Shown piece by piece: positions 1 through 8,229 of a DNA stretch of 64,000 bases (the stretch's first letter is position 1; every line of letters begins with the position of its first letter). The position numbers and the translations under genes are program-made. Source of the DNA: Streptomyces sp. NBC_00250 (lineage in GTDB: Bacteria; Actinomycetota; Actinomycetes; Streptomycetales; Streptomycetaceae); contig NZ_CP108088.1 in NCBI RefSeq assembly GCF_036192275.1, forward strand, positions 6,325,501 to 6,389,500. The letters run 5' to 3'. Under the pieces are notes generated by a model that saw only the letters and a list, made by a program, of their open reading frames with translations, searched no databases and was not told where the DNA came from.

Positions 1-894
1 CTTCTCGGCGCGGGTGGTGAGCGCTTCGGTGCGGGTACGGAGGGAGACGAGGCGCCGGTCGATCTCGGCGGCCCGCGCGGGCAGTCGCTCGGCCTCGGCC
101 CGTACGGCCTCGGCGTCGCGCAGCACCTTGTCGGCACGCTGGAGGGTCTCGGGGACGCCGTGCCGGCCGGCGCCCTCGTTGAGCCGGGTGAGCTCGGGCC
201 CGAGGGCGGCGAGCCGGGCGGCGAGGTCGTCCGCGCGCAGCCCGCTCTCCCGTACGGAGTCGAGGGCGCCGCTCGCACCGCGCAGGGCCTGGCGGGCGCG
301 CTCGACGGCCGGGGCGAGCCGGGCGAGCTGGGTCTCGGCCTGCCCGAGCAACGGAGCGAGGCCCGCCTCGAACCGGTCGAGCTCCCCCTTGACCCGGTCC
401 AGCTCGTCCTTGGCACGGGTCAGTTCGGCCCGGGCCCGGTCGGCGGTCGCGGCGTCGAGCTCGTCGCGGTCGAGATCGTGGGCGTCGACGGCGCTGATGT
501 AGGTGTGGCTGACCTCGTCGATCCGGCGCCCGAGGGCCTCGAAGCCCTCGACGGCGCGGCGCGTCTCGGGGGAGCTGTCGACGGCGGTGATGGTCTCGAT
601 GGAGATGCGCAGCCCGCGCTGGGCGGTGTCGAGCTCGTAGAAGGCAGCGGCGGCGGCGTCCTTGGCGGCCTGCGCCTCGGCCCGTTGGCTCTCACCGCGC
701 CCACCGAACCAGCGGCGGGTACCGCCACCGGCGAAGGCGTGCGGCAGCATGGCACCGAGGAGCAGCGGAAGGGCAAGGGCAAGCCGAAGCCCGGAAATCC
801 CTGCCCTCGGGCCGTCCTCGGAGTGGGTCTGCCCTCGGCTTGGCGCATCACGACGCCGAACGCCGCCCGCCCCCCTCGCGTCGCTCGCCGCCAC
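1..894 (-). CDS. Membrane-anchored coiled-coil protein, 3' end cut by window
   Basis: The minus-strand frame stays open from position 894 through base 1, so the C-terminus lies outside the window. I chose the GTG at 894 because GGAGAGG sits just upstream and an in-frame stop closes the frame shortly before it. The protein begins with about 45 basic and polar residues, then one hydrophobic segment (about residues 42-60, LALALPLLLGAML). A long charged region rich in Ala, Glu, Arg and Leu follows, with heptad-like spacing (for example RAELTRAKDELDRVK), predicting an extended coiled coil. No catalytic motif is visible. Function unknown; a structural or scaffolding role at the membrane is only a guess. 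Confidence 0.7.
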   Translation of the reverse strand, partial: MAASDARGAGGVRRRDAPSRGQTHSEDGPRAGISGLRLALALPLLLGAMLPHAFAGGGTRRWFGGRGESQRAEAQAAKDAAAAAFYELDTAQRGLRISIETITAVDSSPETRRAVEGFEALGRRIDEVSHTYISAVDAHDLDRDELDAATADRARAELTRAKDELDRVKGELDRFEAGLAPLLGQAETQLARLAPAVERARQALRGASGALDSVRESGLRADDLAARLAALGPELTRLNEGAGRHGVPETLQRADKVLRDAEAVRAEAERLPARAAEIDRRLVSLRTRTEALTTRAEK

Positions 895-971
895 GTACCT
901 CTCCCGTGCTGTGTCCGCCGTGCCCGGTCCGGTTCATTCTCCCACCCGGTAAGGACGAACACACGGGCCGG

Positions 972-1742
972 TCAGTTCGCCGTGAGGACGGATACGTCAC
1001 CGTTGTCGCTGCGGACGCTCACGGAGTGCTCGCTCTTGTCACGGCGTGGGACGTCGATCCGGACGTCGCCGTTGTCGCTGGCGCCGGTCACCTCGTACTC
1101 GGCGGTGGGGACGGAGACGTGGACGTCGCCGTTGTCGGTGACGACGTCGACGCGGCGGGGGACGGAGCCGAGGACGATGCGTACGTCGCCGTTGTCGGAC
1201 CGGGCGACGACCTCGGGCGCGGTGGCCCCGGGCTCGACGGCGACGTCACCGTTCTCGGTGCCGAGGTCCAGAGCGCCGCCGGCCTTGCGCACACGGACGT
1301 CCCCGTTGTCGGAGCGCACCTTCATCGGGGTGGTGAAGCCCTCGGCGGTGACGCGCCCGTTGTCGCTCTCGACGGTGACGGCGACGTCGCGGGGGACCTG
1401 GATCCGGTGGACGGCGTCGCAGTTGGCGGAGACACCGTCGCAGTCGACCCGCAGGGTCAGCTTCCCGTCGACGAGCTTCCACTCGGGATCGGGCCCCGAC
1501 CCCATGAACACCCACCCGTCCACCTGCCGCTCGACGCGCACGTCGTCGATGTCGGCGGGAGTGATGACGAGCTCGGAGTCGTCGGAGTCGACGGTGAGCG
1601 CGGTCCCGCCGAAGGCGAACGTCTTCCGCTCCACGGGCGCCCCCTCGACATCGGTCGATCCGCACCCGACGAGCGCGAGAGAGGCGACCAGCACTCCACC
1701 GGAGGCGAACAAGACCCGGAACGGACGACGTGCAACACCCAT
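972..1742 (-). CDS. DUF4097-like lipoprotein with repeated SDNGDV motifs
   Basis: The 256-residue product starts at the ATG at 1742 and has a lipoprotein signal with lipobox LALVGC around residue 21-26. The mature part is a short-period beta-repeat protein: the motif SDNGDV or a close variant (ESDNGR, TENGDV, TDNGDV) recurs about every 20-25 residues seven or eight times, as in the DUF4097 adhesin-like beta-solenoid family. The frame extends further upstream without a stop, but that part crosses the tRNA gene, so the lipobox-bearing start is preferred. It probably sits on the outer face of the cytoplasmic membrane. Ligand and role are not known. Confidence 0.85.
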   Translation of the reverse strand: MGVARRPFRVLFASGGVLVASLALVGCGSTDVEGAPVERKTFAFGGTALTVDSDDSELVITPADIDDVRVERQVDGWVFMGSGPDPEWKLVDGKLTLRVDCDGVSANCDAVHRIQVPRDVAVTVESDNGRVTAEGFTTPMKVRSDNGDVRVRKAGGALDLGTENGDVAVEPGATAPEVVARSDNGDVRIVLGSVPRRVDVVTDNGDVHVSVPTAEYEVTGASDNGDVRIDVPRRDKSEHSVSVRSDNGDVSVLTAN

Positions 1743-1874
1743 GACGCCAAGACCCCCACAAGAAACCCGGAAACGCGAACAGTCCCCCGACCGTACGACC
1801 CCACCACCCGCCGTCACGATCCGGCGACCCACCGTCCCCAGGGTGGGGATACCCCCCCACCGGGAGGTATCGGT

Positions 1875-1905
1875 TTGCAGCACCCACCCGTGCGCCATGT
1901 AGGCT
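1875..1905 (+). promoter_or_regulatory. Probable promoter of the tRNA-Val gene
   Basis: TTGCAG at 1875-1880 and TAGGCT at 1900-1905 resemble -35 and -10 boxes of the main vegetative sigma factor with a 19-nt spacer. They end about 15 nt before the tRNA start. Spacing is slightly long, so this is moderately supported. Confidence 0.45.
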
Positions 1906-1919
1906 GTTGCCTCTTCCAC

Positions 1920-1994
1920 GGGTGCGTAGCTCAGGGGTAGAGCGCTGCTCTTACAAAGCAGATGTCGGCGGTTCGAAACCGTCCGCGCCCACCA
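1920..1994 (+). tRNA. tRNA-Val (anticodon TAC)
   Basis: A full cloverleaf can be drawn: a 7-bp acceptor stem (GGGTGCG with CGCGCCC), a D arm closed by GCTC/GAGC, anticodon stem CTGCT/AGCAG with loop CTTACAA (anticodon TAC, reading GTA valine codons), a 5-nt variable loop and T stem GGCGG/CCGTC around TTCGAAA. CCA is encoded at 1992-1994. The 3' half is the integration target of the neighbouring mobile element, and the gene remains intact because the element restores it. Confidence 0.97.
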
Positions 1995-1995
1995 G
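1950..1995 (+). repeat. Left attachment site: 46-bp direct repeat within tRNA-Val
   Basis: Bases 1950-1995 run from the anticodon loop of the tRNA to one base past CCA. They are repeated without mismatch at 19209-19254. The integrase gene lies directly next to this copy and points towards it, the usual AICE arrangement. The two copies are therefore the core att sites bounding a 17.3-kb element. Confidence 0.95.
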
Positions 1996-2009
1996 CAGGT
2001 AGCACGACA

Positions 2010-2050
2010 AAGGCCCAGGTCACCGGTACTGAACCGGGAGCCTGGGCCTT
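2010..2050. terminator. Rho-independent-type hairpin after tRNA-Val
   Basis: AAGGCCCAGG (2010-2019) pairs perfectly with CCTGGGCCTT (2041-2050) around a 21-nt loop. It lies between the tRNA and the convergent integrase gene and could stop transcription from both sides. Confidence 0.7.
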
Positions 2051-2086
2051 GTTCTTTCCCCAGCTGCGAGAGCGGTGGAGAGGCGT

Positions 2087-2108
2087 CGTGCCACTTACGT
2101 GCCAGATG
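2087..2108. promoter_or_regulatory. Candidate integrase arm-type sites, left side
   Basis: CGTGCCACTTA followed immediately by CGTGCCAGATG forms two 11-bp units sharing CGTGCCA. They overlap the last codons of the integrase gene. Two identical 11-bp units of the same word lie at 19075-19096 near the right att site. Paired short repeats flanking both att cores are what integrase arm-binding sites look like; binding is inferred. Confidence 0.45.
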
Positions 2109-3231
2109 CCTCGCCGGGCTCTGTCGGCCGGACCTTCCTGATCTGCTCGTCGACATGGGCGGCGATGGCCTGGTCACGACCGTTCACCAGGTGCTGATAG
2201 ATCAACGCGGCCCGCACCGACGAGTGCCCCATCCGCTGCATCAGCTCACGCGTCGTGGCGCCACCGGTCGCGGCGAGGGTGTTCCCGGTGTGGCGCAGAT
2301 CGTGGAAGTGGACGTCTCCAAGGTCGGTGGCCTTCAAGGCCCGCAGCCACAGCCGGCGGAAATTGTTCCGGCGCAGCTGCCCGCCGCGGGCTCCGGTGAA
2401 GACCAGCCCGGTCCGACCCGGCTTGGCGTAGACGGCGAGATGAGTGGCCAGGCTCTCCGCCAGAGAGGCCGGGAAGGCGACGGTGCGTACACCGGCCGCG
2501 CTCTTGGGCGTCTTGACCAGGATGCCGTCCGTCCGGGTCTCGGCCAAAGCCCGCCGTACGGTGACGGTTCGCCGGTCGAGGTCGATGTCATGGCGCTGGA
2601 GCGCGGCAAGCTCACCGAAGCGGAGCCCGGTGAAGGCCGCCAGCAGGATGAACACCCGAAAGCGCGCCGGCACAGCGTCGGCGAGCTGAAAGACCTCGCT
2701 GACGTCGAGGAAGGGCCGCTCGGCCGTCTTGGCTGCCCCGGCGCCCTTGATTCGGCAGGGGTTGCGCTGGATCAGCTCGTCGTCGACTGCGGTGTTCATG
2801 ATGGCGCGGAGGATCTGGTACGCCTTGGCGACCGTCGGCTCACCGACACCCGATTCCAGGAGGCTGGCACGCCAGCGGCGGATCTGAGGCGTGGTGATCT
2901 CACTCAGGACCACGTCCGTGAAGGTCGGCAGGACATGGAGGCGCAGCGCGCTGCCGCTGCGTTCGCGGGTGGTCGCCGCGTAGTCGCGTTCCTTGAACCA
3001 GGCGTCGGCGTACACCCCGAAGAGAACCTTGTCGTCTGGGCTCTTCCATTTGCCGTCGATGATCTCCGCTTCCTGGCGGACGAGCCAGCGATCGGCATCG
3101 GTCTGCGAGGCGAACGTCTCGGGGGCCGATCGTGTGATTCCGTCGGGCCCCTGATAGCGAGCCTGGAAACGCCCTGAGGGCAGCTTGCGCACCGCACCGA
3201 AGCGGCGACGCTTGCCCTTGCTGTTCGCCAT
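2095..3231 (-). CDS. int: Tyrosine recombinase (AICE integrase)
   Basis: This 378-residue protein belongs to the phage-type tyrosine integrases that catalyse site-specific integration and excision. An N-terminal AP2-like arm-binding region (about 10-50) and a SAM-like core-binding domain (about 70-155) precede the catalytic domain. Catalytic residues are visible: Arg204 (TGLRFGEL), His310-Leu-Arg313 (HDLRHT), His336 (MGHSS) and Tyr345 (ALIYQH). The gene reads towards the tRNA-Val target. Its start overlaps the stop of the excisionase gene, so the two are translationally coupled. Its last codons contain candidate arm-binding repeats. Confidence 0.97.
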   Translation of the reverse strand: MANSKGKRRRFGAVRKLPSGRFQARYQGPDGITRSAPETFASQTDADRWLVRQEAEIIDGKWKSPDDKVLFGVYADAWFKERDYAATTRERSGSALRLHVLPTFTDVVLSEITTPQIRRWRASLLESGVGEPTVAKAYQILRAIMNTAVDDELIQRNPCRIKGAGAAKTAERPFLDVSEVFQLADAVPARFRVFILLAAFTGLRFGELAALQRHDIDLDRRTVTVRRALAETRTDGILVKTPKSAAGVRTVAFPASLAESLATHLAVYAKPGRTGLVFTGARGGQLRRNNFRRLWLRALKATDLGDVHFHDLRHTGNTLAATGGATTRELMQRMGHSSVRAALIYQHLVNGRDQAIAAHVDEQIRKVRPTEPGEASGT

Positions 3232-3440
3232 CAGGCCACCGCCGCGAATCGTCGGCGATTGGCGATCGGTTGGACGGTGTGGGCGACGACGAATTCCTCT
3301 AAGGCCCGCTCAGGGATGCGGACATGCCGCCCCACCTTGACGAAGACGATCCGGCGTTCGGCGATGAGCCGACGCGGGAACCTCTCGGTGGTGCCAAGGA
3401 GTTCGGCGGCCTGGCCCACGGTCAGCAGTCGGTCGGTCAT
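3231..3440 (-). CDS. xis: Excisionase (MerR-like winged helix)
   Basis: A 69-residue protein with one helix-turn-helix: LTVGQAAELLGTTERFPRRL is followed by the wing segment VKVGRHVRIPERALEEFV, the standard excisionase/DUF helix_turn_helix_17 pattern. It is sandwiched between the replication initiator and the integrase with overlaps at both ends, which is the rep-xis-int order of pSAM2-type elements. It should bend attachment-site DNA and direct the integrase towards excision. Confidence 0.92.
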   Translation of the reverse strand: MTDRLLTVGQAAELLGTTERFPRRLIAERRIVFVKVGRHVRIPERALEEFVVAHTVQPIANRRRFAAVA

Positions 3441-4834
3441 GCGGGTGCTCCTTCCAGGGCGAGTTGGTCGCGTAGGGCTTCGCGTGCGGTCTCACGGTTG
3501 AGCTGGATGTTCCGGGCGATGGAGGCGGCGAGGGCGGCTTCACCGGGGGAGTGGCCCTGGCCGGCGTAGGACCAGGAGGTGAGGACGAGGACGGTGTCCG
3601 GCTTGATGTCGTCGAGGCCGCGGGCGGCGCGTTCTTGGGTGGCGCGGTAGTCGGCGCGGGTCTGGCGGAGCTCGCCAAGGGTGGTGGAGTACTGCCGGGA
3701 CTTGGTAGAGAAGTGGCCCCGGAAGCCGAGCATGTGGGCCCAGGCGAGGAGGCGGCGATCCGGGTAGAGCGGGTCGAGGTCGAAGCAGGCTTCGACAAGG
3801 CGGCGGGTGTGGTCGGGGACGCCGAGGAGGACCAGGGCCTCACGGTTGCCGACGCGGCGGTCGAGACTGCCGGTCGTCTCCGCAGCCTTGGTGGCGTACT
3901 TGGCGATGTAGGAGGCGACGGCCTGTTCGGTGATGTCCGAGCCGTCTCCGAACGCTTTCACGGGGCGGATGTCGAGCTGGGTGCCCCAGCGGAGGCGGCG
4001 GGTGGGGTGGTCGCCGATGGCAGGGACGGCGACGGTCGTGTACGCGTGGGTGGTGGCGGCGCGGATGGTGTCGGTGAGGCGTTCGGTGGTCGCCCACGAC
4101 GGTGGCGGGGAGTCGGGACCGCCCGGGCCGTCGATGCGGATTACGGCGTGGAAGTGGACGGCGCCCCGCTTCTGGAACTCGGCGACCTTCCCGTACGAGA
4201 TCCGGGCGACCTCCTTCAGCTCCCGCTGCGAGAGGCCGGCCGTGGCGGCGATCTCCCGGCGGAGGCGGTTCGTGAACCTCTGCCAGAGCTGCCCGGCATG
4301 GTTGTTGAAGAGGACGGCGGCGGCGTAGTCGTACGAATTGGGGTCGAGTGGCGTGCCGACGGCGGCGTCGTCCTCGGCGTGGCGGATACCGCAGCGGCAG
4401 GGCCGGGTGCCGGGGCGGTTGTGGACCGGTCCGAAGGACGGGGCGGTGAGGGTGAGGAAGACGCGGGGGTGCTCGCGGACGGCGGCGGGGATGGCCCGGG
4501 CACTGTCTCCGGCGAGGCCAGCGCGGATGAGGTGGTACGTGTCGCCCGCGTACGTCCACGCGCAGGCGGGGCAGCGGGAGGCCCGGCGGTTGCCGCATGC
4601 GATCCGGAGCCGTGCGCCCGGTTCGGTGTCGGTGGAGTACCGATGGAGGGTCTCACCGGTGGTCTTGTCCCGGGTGAGAGTCCAGCCAGTGAGGTGGATG
4701 GGGTGGGAGCAGCCGCCGGTGCGGTGGATCTGCTCCTTCCAGCGGTCGAAGCCGGGGGACCCGGCCACCCGGAGCATGTCGCCCAGGGTGGCGGTGTCGA
4801 ACCCCGCCGACGAGGCGGCTGGGACGGTCATCAT
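3437..4834 (-). CDS. repSA: RepSA-family rolling-circle replication initiator
   Basis: I start the gene at the ATG at 4834, behind GAAGGAC; the frame is open further upstream but has no comparable ribosome site. The 465-residue product has a Cys cluster (CGN..CPAC, about 80-91) and the rolling-circle metal-binding motif HFH at about 227-229 (GAVHFHAVIRID). The tyrosine-bearing motif SYIAKYATKAAE follows at about 308-319. These are the hallmarks of HUH nick-closing initiators. It would nick the excised circle at its double-strand origin and drive replication. Its stop overlaps the excisionase start by four bases. Confidence 0.93.
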   Translation of the reverse strand: MMTVPAASSAGFDTATLGDMLRVAGSPGFDRWKEQIHRTGGCSHPIHLTGWTLTRDKTTGETLHRYSTDTEPGARLRIACGNRRASRCPACAWTYAGDTYHLIRAGLAGDSARAIPAAVREHPRVFLTLTAPSFGPVHNRPGTRPCRCGIRHAEDDAAVGTPLDPNSYDYAAAVLFNNHAGQLWQRFTNRLRREIAATAGLSQRELKEVARISYGKVAEFQKRGAVHFHAVIRIDGPGGPDSPPPSWATTERLTDTIRAATTHAYTTVAVPAIGDHPTRRLRWGTQLDIRPVKAFGDGSDITEQAVASYIAKYATKAAETTGSLDRRVGNREALVLLGVPDHTRRLVEACFDLDPLYPDRRLLAWAHMLGFRGHFSTKSRQYSTTLGELRQTRADYRATQERAARGLDDIKPDTVLVLTSWSYAGQGHSPGEAALAASIARNIQLNRETAREALRDQLALEGAPA

Positions 4835-4922
4835 GGAGTGCGTCCTTCTGGTTCTGCGAGCTGGATTGGGGCGGGGCTTCCGGGCGGCGGAGACTTGGCG
4901 GTTGAGCCACCCGGAGGCCCGA

Positions 4923-5258
4923 CTAGCGCCGCCGCTGCTGGCCGTTGAGGAGCGAGCGCAGGACGACGGCGCAGACAGCGACCGAGGCGGTGCTGACGGC
5001 GACGGCCAGGAGCATGGAGACCAGGACCGCGCCGACGACCAGGACGCCTCCGACGACGACAAGGGCCAGGCCGGCCGGGGTGAGGCGCACAGCGGAGGAT
5101 GGCGCCGGGACCGGAGCAGGGGTCGGGGCGTGGTGGTGGTTGCAGGCCGCCGCGTGGTCGGTGTGGCGGGGCGCGATGTCGGCGATAACGGCCGGCTGGA
5201 CGAGCGGGGTGACGATGCCGGTCGGAAGCGGGTTGACCGGGATCCGCGGCTGGAACAT
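4923..5258 (-). CDS. spdD: SpdD-like transfer-associated membrane protein
   Basis: The 111-residue protein starts at the ATG at 5258 (MFQPRIPVNPLP). A proline-rich N-terminus with a His cluster (AACNHHHAPTP) is followed by two nearly contiguous hydrophobic segments from about 73 to 105. This matches the SpdD 'mobile element transfer protein' family of Streptomyces conjugative elements. Such proteins help spread the element from septum to septum within recipient mycelium after Tra-mediated transfer. It lies in the same-direction run from tra to rep. Confidence 0.8.
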   Translation of the reverse strand: MFQPRIPVNPLPTGIVTPLVQPAVIADIAPRHTDHAAACNHHHAPTPAPVPAPSSAVRLTPAGLALVVVGGVLVVGAVLVSMLLAVAVSTASVAVCAVVLRSLLNGQQRRR

Positions 5259-5269
5259 GACGGTTCTCC

Positions 5270-5428
5270 CTACCTGTTGATCGTGTTGTCGATGAGCGGG
5301 GCGAGGACGCTGTCGGCGAGGAGGAAGCCGCCGAGGAGGATCACGGCGACGAGCCACCAGGGCGGGCGGATGAGCTTGATGCCGAGACCGCCGACGACGA
5401 TCAGGGCGAGCCAGAGCGGGACGTCCAT
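5270..5428 (-). CDS. Small two-helix membrane protein of the spread operon
   Basis: A 52-residue protein starts at the ATG at 5428 and consists almost wholly of two membrane helices (PLWLALIVVGGLGI and WWLVAVILLGGFLLA), with a short polar tail. Small membrane proteins of this type are routine between SpdB/SpdD genes of AICEs. Only 11 bases separate it from spdD downstream. Its exact part in intramycelial spread is unknown. Confidence 0.75.
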   Translation of the reverse strand: MDVPLWLALIVVGGLGIKLIRPPWWLVAVILLGGFLLADSVLAPLIDNTINR

Positions 5429-5448
5429 GACGCGGTTCTCCTTCGAGG

Positions 5449-5640
5449 TCAGCGGGGCCTGCAGCGGTGGGTTCGGGCGGCGAGCTGGGCGGCCGAGGAG
5501 CTGGAGTACTCGGTGGACCAGCCGCAGCCATCGGACGTGCACACGGCGGCGTACTTGGTGCGGCCGTGGCGGTCGCGGTGGGTGCCGATCTGCACCGGAC
5601 CGATCCGCATCACGGAGTGGAAGCGGTCGCGAGCGGCCAT
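5449..5640 (-). CDS. Short basic 'mobile element transfer' protein
   Basis: The 63-residue product is strongly basic at the start (MAARDRFHSVMRIGPVQIGT). Its centre CTSDGCGWSTEY carries two cysteines, and a His-Cys pair lies near the end (RTHRCRPR), which could form a small zinc site. Short proteins with this layout are conserved in pSAM2-like transfer operons, located between the DUF2637 gene and spdD as here. The molecular role is not established. Confidence 0.75.
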   Translation of the reverse strand: MAARDRFHSVMRIGPVQIGTHRDRHGRTKYAAVCTSDGCGWSTEYSSSSAAQLAARTHRCRPR

Positions 5641-5653
5641 GGGGGGTCTCCCG

Positions 5654-6355
5654 TCAGGCGAGCTGGGCGGCGATGGCGTTGGCCATCAGGGGCGGGACGC
5701 CGAGGCGGGCGCGCAAGGTGTCGGCGTCGATCGGGTAGCCGGTGCGGGCGCGGTAGTCGTCAGCGACCTTGCGGGCGTGAGCGACGAGGGCCGGCGGTAC
5801 AGCGACGGGGGAGAGTTCGGGCTCCGGTGCGGGTTCCGGGACCGGCTCCGGTTCCGGGGAGGAGAGGGGCGATGCGGCGGTGATCTCCGGCTCGGCGACG
5901 TCATCTCGCGTGATGACCGCTTCCATGGCCGAGGGCTGCTCGATGGCCGTGTCGGGTTCCGTCGGCGCGGCGACCGCCGGATGTCCGGGGGAGTGGACGA
6001 GGAGCGTGCCGCCGAGGAACGCGAGGGCAGGCCAGCCCGCGACGAGGATGCGCAGCCAGGCGGGAACGTGGCCGAGGTCGAGGAGCCCGGCGGTGGCAAC
6101 GTTCGCACCGAGCGACGCGGCCAGGGCGACCATGAACCATGTCCAGGCCGAGCGAGCAGGTACACCGGCAGCCCGCGAGGTCCGCAACCGATGCCAGGCG
6201 GCGACGAGCAGGAGATCCACGGATACCGGGTAGGCCCAAGCCTTCCAACCGGACTGTCCGGCAGCCGCAGCCAGGTCGTGGAGGTGAGCGAAGGACAGGG
6301 CGCCAGCGATCACGGCTTGTACGAGGACGGCGTCCGGTCGGCGGATGGGACGCAT
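5654..6355 (-). CDS. DUF2637 membrane protein (SpdB-like)
   Basis: The 233-residue protein begins MRPIRRPDAVLVQAV and has about four membrane helices in its first 125 residues. The segment HLHDLAAAAGQSGWKAWAYPVSVDLLLVAAW matches the DUF2637 signature found in AICE spread proteins. After residue 125 comes an acidic, Pro-Glu-rich linker (PEPEPVPEPAPEPEL) and a C-terminal helical piece that may be DNA- or protein-binding. It belongs to the tra-spd operon and probably forms part of the septal spread complex. Confidence 0.82.
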   Translation of the reverse strand: MRPIRRPDAVLVQAVIAGALSFAHLHDLAAAAGQSGWKAWAYPVSVDLLLVAAWHRLRTSRAAGVPARSAWTWFMVALAASLGANVATAGLLDLGHVPAWLRILVAGWPALAFLGGTLLVHSPGHPAVAAPTEPDTAIEQPSAMEAVITRDDVAEPEITAASPLSSPEPEPVPEPAPEPELSPVAVPPALVAHARKVADDYRARTGYPIDADTLRARLGVPPLMANAIAAQLA

Positions 6356-6437
6356 CGTGGGTCCTCCTTTCGGTTTCGGGCATGGGCGGGGTAGGGACCT
6401 GGCGTGAAGCGGTCACGCCGCCGTGGAGCGAGGGGAT

Positions 6438-7793
6438 TCAGGCGATCGCGGGAGCCGTGACGGTCGACGGGGCCGCGGCTTTGCCCAGGGGCGGCAGGAC
6501 GGGCCGGAAGGCGTCCAGCGCGGGGATCTCGGGCGTGCGGTGGGCGTGGGAGTTCGCGATGTTCACGGCCCGCCGGAGCGTGAGGTGGGGAGTACGGATG
6601 CGGACCCACCCACCAGAGGAGTCGCCGGCGACAGCGGTGCCGGGTCGGTCGGTGCGGATCTGGACCGTGGCGAGCACGGCGTCCGGGGCGATGTCGCCGA
6701 AGGCCATGTTGGCGGAGGTCTCATCGTTGACGCGGTGAGCGGTCCGGCCGGTGAGCTGGGCACGAAGCATGGTGATGCCCTTGCCGAGCTCGGAGCCGAA
6801 GCGCTGCCCGCAGATCTCCAGGTAGATCCCGGCGGCGCGGCCGAGCTGGGAGAGCCGGACGAGAGCGGTAATGATCCGGTCGCGGCGCTTCTCTTCCTCC
6901 TTCGTGGCGTAGAGCGCGAGCTCGGCAACCTCGTCGACCAGGAGCACGATGGGAGTCGGTCGCAGGTGGTCGGGCAGGTCCCAGATATCGGCGGTGATCT
7001 CCGCATCTGGTGTATCCGCGCTCAACCTCTGTTCGCGACGGATCAGTTGATAGACGCCCTCCATGTGCTCGATGAGCGCGTCGAGGAGGTCGGCGGCGGC
7101 ATCAGGGTCATCGGCCAGAGCGCTGAACCGCCGGGCGAGCGGAGCGAGTTCGACTCCCTGCTTGCAATCGATGCCGACCAAAGCAACGTCCAGCGCGGCG
7201 AGCGCAGTGACGAGGTTGCGCTGATAGACGGACTTCCCAGACTGCGTGGCACCAACGTTCAAGGCATGAGGGGTCTGGCGATAGTCGCGGTAGTAGACCT
7301 CTCCGTCCTCCCGCATGGCGACCGGAACGCGCATCACCCCACCACGGGCAGCCGCGGGCATGTGAACCCGCTTGAGGACGTCGTACCCGGTCATCCGCAG
7401 CTCGACGACACCCGAGCGGACCTCCCGGGCGGTGACGTTCTGCATGACGAACGAGTGGCGGAGCCGGTCCGAGGCGGCGGAGAAGTCGAACGCGTCCTGG
7501 CCGGGCCGCAGCTTCAGCCGCAGTGTGAGCCCAGTCCGAGTCGGCCGCAGCCGCAGGATCCGGGGCGCCCGCGAATCGGGGACGGGTCGGCCGGTCATCC
7601 GGGCCAACGCCAGGCGCCAGCGCGAGGGCGGCACGGTCAGCCCACACGCGTCCATGACCGACGCGTACCGGGCCAGGATCCGCACCACGGCGAAGACGAC
7701 GCCAAAGCTCATCCAGTACCAGGCCGGACGCTGCCACCGCAGCAGCAGTGCGACCGTGGCGACCAGCGCGAGGGTGACCGTTAAGGCGGTCAT
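6438..7793 (-). CDS. traSA: FtsK/SpoIIIE-type DNA translocase (Tra)
   Basis: This 451-residue protein is the element's single conjugation motor, moving double-stranded DNA between hyphae. Two membrane helices lie in the first 40 residues. The ATPase has a Walker A motif GATQSGKS at about 181-188 and a Walker B strand IVLLVDEVAEL around 281-292. A C-terminal region rich in basic residues would contain the DNA-recognition winged helix that binds the clt repeats in this family. It ends 82 bases before the DUF2637 gene and starts 3 bases after the upstream Pra-like gene. Confidence 0.95.
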   Translation of the reverse strand: MTALTVTLALVATVALLLRWQRPAWYWMSFGVVFAVVRILARYASVMDACGLTVPPSRWRLALARMTGRPVPDSRAPRILRLRPTRTGLTLRLKLRPGQDAFDFSAASDRLRHSFVMQNVTAREVRSGVVELRMTGYDVLKRVHMPAAARGGVMRVPVAMREDGEVYYRDYRQTPHALNVGATQSGKSVYQRNLVTALAALDVALVGIDCKQGVELAPLARRFSALADDPDAAADLLDALIEHMEGVYQLIRREQRLSADTPDAEITADIWDLPDHLRPTPIVLLVDEVAELALYATKEEEKRRDRIITALVRLSQLGRAAGIYLEICGQRFGSELGKGITMLRAQLTGRTAHRVNDETSANMAFGDIAPDAVLATVQIRTDRPGTAVAGDSSGGWVRIRTPHLTLRRAVNIANSHAHRTPEIPALDAFRPVLPPLGKAAAPSTVTAPAIA

Positions 7794-7796
7794 GGG

Positions 7797-8141
7797 TCAG
7801 CCGACCTTCGCTGCGGCGAGCGAGGTGACGGCGACGGCGCGGAAGCTGATGCCGTGGCGCTTCTGGCCGTTGAACTCGTTCTCCCACGGCCGTGCTACGA
7901 CACCGGTCAGGGCGACCGGGGTGCCCATGGACAGCTCCTCGGAGATGCCGGTCTTGGGCACGGTCAGGTTCAGGATCTCGGCGTTGCCGTCCATGACGAA
8001 CATGACGTCGACCGTCATCAGCGGGGCACCGGTGTCCCGGTCGGTGGCGATCTCACCGGTCTGACGGTTCGCGATCTTCGGGGCCGGGGGCTGGGCCACC
8101 ATCACCATCGCGGCGGACGTGTCGACAGGGATCTGACGCAC
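7797..8141 (-). CDS. pra: Pra-like activator of replication, integration and excision
   Basis: The 114-residue protein begins MRQIPVDTSAAMVMVAQPPAP and ends in GISFRAVAVTSLAAAKVG. It contains the stretch TGAPLMTVDVMFV and PWENEFNGQKRHGISFRA. The layout resembles the short 'plasmid replication, integration and excision activator' proteins of pSAM2-like elements. It is the first gene of the leftward transfer/replication operon. The promoter region in front of it carries three copies of the repressor-type palindrome, which fits Pra being the switch repressed by KorSA. The family assignment is by pattern and position, not search. Confidence 0.6.
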   Translation of the reverse strand: MRQIPVDTSAAMVMVAQPPAPKIANRQTGEIATDRDTGAPLMTVDVMFVMDGNAEILNLTVPKTGISEELSMGTPVALTGVVARPWENEFNGQKRHGISFRAVAVTSLAAAKVG

Positions 8142-8148
8142 AGTGGAT

Positions 8149-8229
8149 CACTCCTCTATAGAGGCTGGACTCATTCACTCCTGTATAGGAGTGACATGAA
8201 GAAGAGTGCACCACTCCTGTACATGAGTC
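8149..8229. promoter_or_regulatory. Three KorSA-type operators upstream of the pra-like gene
   Basis: Three 18-bp palindromic words start at 8149 (CACTCCTCTATAGAGGCT), 8176 (CACTCCTGTATAGGAGTG) and 8212 (CACTCCTGTACATGAGTC). The consensus is ACTCCTgTAnAgGAGT. A fourth copy lies in the divergent promoter of the GntR gene. Spacing is 27 and 36 bp, placing them over the region from which pra must be transcribed. They are the expected binding sites of the GntR repressor encoded at 8280-9071. Confidence 0.7.

Noticed and set aside
160..1940. Several long plus-strand frames over the first 1.9 kb
   Set aside because: They are opposite to the coiled-coil and DUF4097 genes, which have ribosome sites, signal features and repeats consistent with real proteins.
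972..2177. A single 401-codon minus-strand frame reading through the tRNA-Val gene into the lipoprotein
   Set aside because: The part beyond 1742 lies in the tRNA and its flanks and has no coherent protein; the lipobox start at 1742 is far better.
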